Positions 13,535 through 15,603 of a stretch of 15,603 nt of DNA are shown here, piece by piece; the first letter of the stretch is position 1; the number at the start of each line of letters is the position of its first letter. The notes below the pieces were generated by a model. The model worked only from the letters and a program-made list of their open reading frames with translations, had not been told where the DNA came from and made no database searches. This stretch comes from CAZSNH01 sp052388455. GTDB lineage: Bacteria; Pseudomonadota; Alphaproteobacteria; Rhizobiales; Hyphomicrobiaceae. The stretch spans positions 1 through 15,603 of the forward strand of contig JBQTIA010000105.1 in the NCBI GenBank assembly GCA_052388455.1, read 5' to 3'. The translations under genes were made by a program, and so were the position numbers.

Positions 13535-15418
13535 ATGGTCATTTCAGGTGGCGACGGCTCACAAATTTTGCGCGGCACGTCCGAGAACGACGTCATCTAC
13601 GGCCACAGCGCCGCCGACGTACTGGCCATCTCGGGGCAGATCACGGCGACCCGCATCGTTTCCGACCTCGGCGGGCCGATCGTCAGCGCCGCCTCCGCGC
13701 CGGGTGACCCCGGCTTCCTCTACGTCGTTCAGAAGGACACCGGCGAGATCACGCGTGTGAACACGACCACCGGCGCCACCTCGACGTTTCTCGACCTTCC
13801 TGAATCGTCTTTCACCAGCGGCGGCGAGCAGGGCGTGCTCGGCGTGGCCTTTCATCCCGACTACGCCACCAATGGCCGCTTCTTCGTGTTTCTCAACAAC
13901 ACCAACGCCGACGTCGAGATCCGCGAGTATCAGCGCTCGGCGGAAGACCCCCTGGTCGCGGACCTTTCGACCGAGAGCGTCGTGCTCACCATTCCGCACC
14001 CGACATTCACCAATCACAACGGCGGCTCGATCGTTTTCGGACCCGACGGCTACCTCTACTTGTCCGTCGGCGACGGCGGCGGCGCCAACGACCCGAACAA
14101 CAACGCACAGAATACCGAGGTGCTGCTCGGCAAGATCCTGCGCATCGATGTCGATGGCGACGATTTTCCCGACGACGCCGGCCGCAACTACGCTATTCCC
14201 GCAGACAATCCCTTCGTCGGCACGGCCGGCGCAGACGAGATCTGGGCCTACGGGCTGCGCAACCCCTGGCGGATGACGTTCGACAGCGCCACCGGCGACA
14301 TGTGGATCGGCGATGTCGGCCAGCGCGCGCGGGAGGAGATCGACTTCATCCCCGCGGGGAGCGCCGGCGGGCTCAATTTCGGCTGGCGGCTCCTCGAAGG
14401 CACGCGGGAGAATTTCCCCGGCCCAACGGACGGCTTCACGCCGCCGGTGTTCGAGTACACCCGCGACGAAGGCCGCTCGGTGTCGGGCGGCTATGTTTAT
14501 CGCGGGCCGCAGTCCGGCCTGCAGGGCGAGTACATCTTCGCCGACTTCCTCAGCGGCCGCGTGTGGGCCTATATCCCTGGCCTCGACGAGGCCGTCGAAA
14601 TCACCAGCCGCATCACAGGCGAGAACGGCACACCTTCGCTGATCGCCTCCTTCGCGGTCGACGCCGAGGGCAACCTCTATACCGTCAGCCCGACCGGTGC
14701 GATCGACCGGTTCGATCCAAGCGTCGCCGCCGCCGATGGCAACGACACTCTGCTGGGCGGTGCCGGCAACGATCAGCTGTACGGCGGCGCCGGCAACGAC
14801 GTGCTGAACGGCGGAACGGGTTTCGACACCATGCGCGGCGGACTCGGCGACGACACCTTCGTCGTCGACAGCGCCGGCGACCGCATCATCGAGAGGGCCA
14901 ATGGCGGCATCGACATGGTGCGCAGCAGCGTTTCGACCAAGATCGGCGTCCATATCGAGAACCTGACGCTCAACGGCACCGGCGATGTGACGGGGACCGG
15001 CAACGCCGTCGCCAACCGGCTGATCGGCAACGCGGCGGACAACGCGCTCAACGGGCTCGGCGGGTCCGATCGGCTGATCGGCGGCGAAGGCGCCGACCGC
15101 TTCAACTTCACATCCGCACTCGGCGCCGACAACGTCGACCGGATCGTGGACTTCGCGCACGGCGTCGACCGCATCCGACTCGACGATGCCGTTTTCACCG
15201 CCATCGGACCATTGGGCCGGCTTTCGGCGGACGCCATTTTCGTGGTCGGCTCCGGCCTTCCGGCCGACGCGGAAGATCGCATCGTCTACAATACAACGAC
15301 GGGCACACTGGCTTACGACGCAGACGGCAACACACAGGGTGGCGTCGAGGCGGTGGTGTTCGCCATTCTCGTCGGCTCACCAGACGACGTGACGTCCAGC
15401 GATTTCTTCGTCGTGTGA
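13535..15418 (+). CDS. PQQ-type sugar dehydrogenase propeller fused to RTX secretion tail
   Basis: 627 residues, cysteine-free. Residues 35-395 form a glucose/sorbosone-dehydrogenase-type (soluble aldose sugar dehydrogenase) six-bladed propeller. Signatures are GGEQGVLGVAFHPDY (96-110), TNHNGGSIVFGPDGYLYLSVGDGGG with His161 in the family's catalytic-His position, NTEVLLGKILRIDVD, YAIPADNPFVG, EIWAYGLRNPWRMTFD with the conserved Arg, and GLNFGW. The family oxidises aldoses using PQQ and Ca2+. Residues 402-430 carry RTX nonapeptides (GNDTLLGGAGNDQLYGG), and 437-627 is the same C-terminal module as in the protein at 7117-9135. A degenerate RTX-like piece, GTSENDVIYG (14-23), also precedes the propeller. 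There is no signal peptide, so type I export is inferred. GAGGGGG (13521-13527) supports the ATG at 13535. Confidence 0.9.
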   Translation: MVISGGDGSQILRGTSENDVIYGHSAADVLAISGQITATRIVSDLGGPIVSAASAPGDPGFLYVVQKDTGEITRVNTTTGATSTFLDLPESSFTSGGEQGVLGVAFHPDYATNGRFFVFLNNTNADVEIREYQRSAEDPLVADLSTESVVLTIPHPTFTNHNGGSIVFGPDGYLYLSVGDGGGANDPNNNAQNTEVLLGKILRIDVDGDDFPDDAGRNYAIPADNPFVGTAGADEIWAYGLRNPWRMTFDSATGDMWIGDVGQRAREEIDFIPAGSAGGLNFGWRLLEGTRENFPGPTDGFTPPVFEYTRDEGRSVSGGYVYRGPQSGLQGEYIFADFLSGRVWAYIPGLDEAVEITSRITGENGTPSLIASFAVDAEGNLYTVSPTGAIDRFDPSVAAADGNDTLLGGAGNDQLYGGAGNDVLNGGTGFDTMRGGLGDDTFVVDSAGDRIIERANGGIDMVRSSVSTKIGVHIENLTLNGTGDVTGTGNAVANRLIGNAADNALNGLGGSDRLIGGEGADRFNFTSALGADNVDRIVDFAHGVDRIRLDDAVFTAIGPLGRLSADAIFVVGSGLPADAEDRIVYNTTTGTLAYDADGNTQGGVEAVVFAILVGSPDDVTSSDFFVV

Positions 15419-15477
15419 TACCGCCGCGAAAAAGTCCTGACCAGGAAAAGCACAACTCCCGTCATCCCGGCGAAGGC

Positions 15478-15601
15478 CAGGGGAATCGCATTTGGACGTA
15501 GGTTGGGTCGAGGCACGAGACCCAACAACTTTGGTCGCTCGAGTTTGTTGGGTCTCCTTCGTCGACCCAACCTACATTTCGCGCCATATGCGATTGCCCT
15601 G
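15478..15601. repeat. 124-bp nested inverted repeat (REP/BIME-like element)
   Basis: Three nested arm pairs converge on ~15537. CAGGGGAATCGCATTTGG (15478-15495) pairs with CCATATGCGATTGCCCTG (15584-15601), 16 of 18. GTAGGTTGGGTCGA (15498-15511) pairs perfectly with 15562-15575. GAGACCCAACAA (15517-15528) pairs perfectly with 15545-15556. Each half is also its own hairpin: GTTGGGTC 15502-15509 with GACCCAAC 15519-15526, and the same words at 15547-15554 and 15564-15571. A two-hairpin palindromic unit with GTAGGTTGGGT ends resembles dispersed intergenic repeats of proteobacteria; copy number cannot be seen here. It lies 60 bp after the RTX-dehydrogenase stop. Confidence 0.8.
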
Positions 15602-15603
15602 CG

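Noticed and set aside
13559..15160. 533-residue antisense open frame over the RTX-dehydrogenase gene
   Set aside because: Shadow of a GC-rich repeat-coding gene: no RBS, no signal or domain, and the sense strand has unmistakable propeller and RTX motifs.

Overview
The window is high-GC chromosomal DNA with strongly G/C third codon positions. A ParE-type topoisomerase, an Omp25/Omp31-like outer-membrane barrel and Ca-binding RTX proteins without signal peptides point to an alphaproteobacterium, most likely Hyphomicrobiales (Bradyrhizobium/Rhodoplanes-like). The order is inferred from these features and was not tested by a database search.

Left part (1-3330). A small six-cysteine secreted protein (91-339) is followed by about 390 bp without a gene that contains several strong hairpins. 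Next come an outer-membrane beta-barrel gene on the minus strand (733-1497) and, divergent from it, a NUDIX hydrolase (1599-2333) and a PhzF-family isomerase/epimerase (2425-3330).

Middle (3356-6890). A secreted protein with an ARPP-1-like domain lies on the minus strand (3356-4522), convergent with the PhzF gene. A 355-bp divergent intergenic region separates it from parE (4878-6890), the topoisomerase IV ATPase/TOPRIM subunit, which is the only clear housekeeping gene here.

Right part (6891-15603), the accessory-looking half. Two large cysteine-free proteins carry glycine/aspartate-rich Ca-binding (RTX) repeats and nearly the same ~190-residue C-terminal module: 7117-9135, with no recognised enzyme domain, and 13535-15418, with a PQQ-dependent sugar-dehydrogenase-like propeller in front. 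Both look like type I secretion substrates, but no ABC/MFP/OMP exporter genes are in the window. Between them are two co-oriented paralogous four-helix membrane proteins (9351-9911 and 10082-10657, minus strand) that align without gaps and share a PNGA...PD N-terminal motif. There is also a secreted protein with a CxxCH haem-binding motif (10956-12332), followed in the same frame, with no other stop between, by a cysteine-rich ORF without a signal peptide (to 13334). The two look like one gene split by an in-frame TAA.

Non-coding structure: a 124-bp nested inverted repeat at the right edge (15478-15601), interrupted palindromes at 10767-10782 and 13345-13359, and a hairpin downstream of parE (6974-6997). 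I saw no tRNA, rRNA, CRISPR array, IS element, transposase or phage gene. The strongest candidates for something undescribed are the split haem/cysteine-rich gene, the paired PNGA membrane proteins, the structured 400-611 region, and the two RTX proteins with a shared tail.
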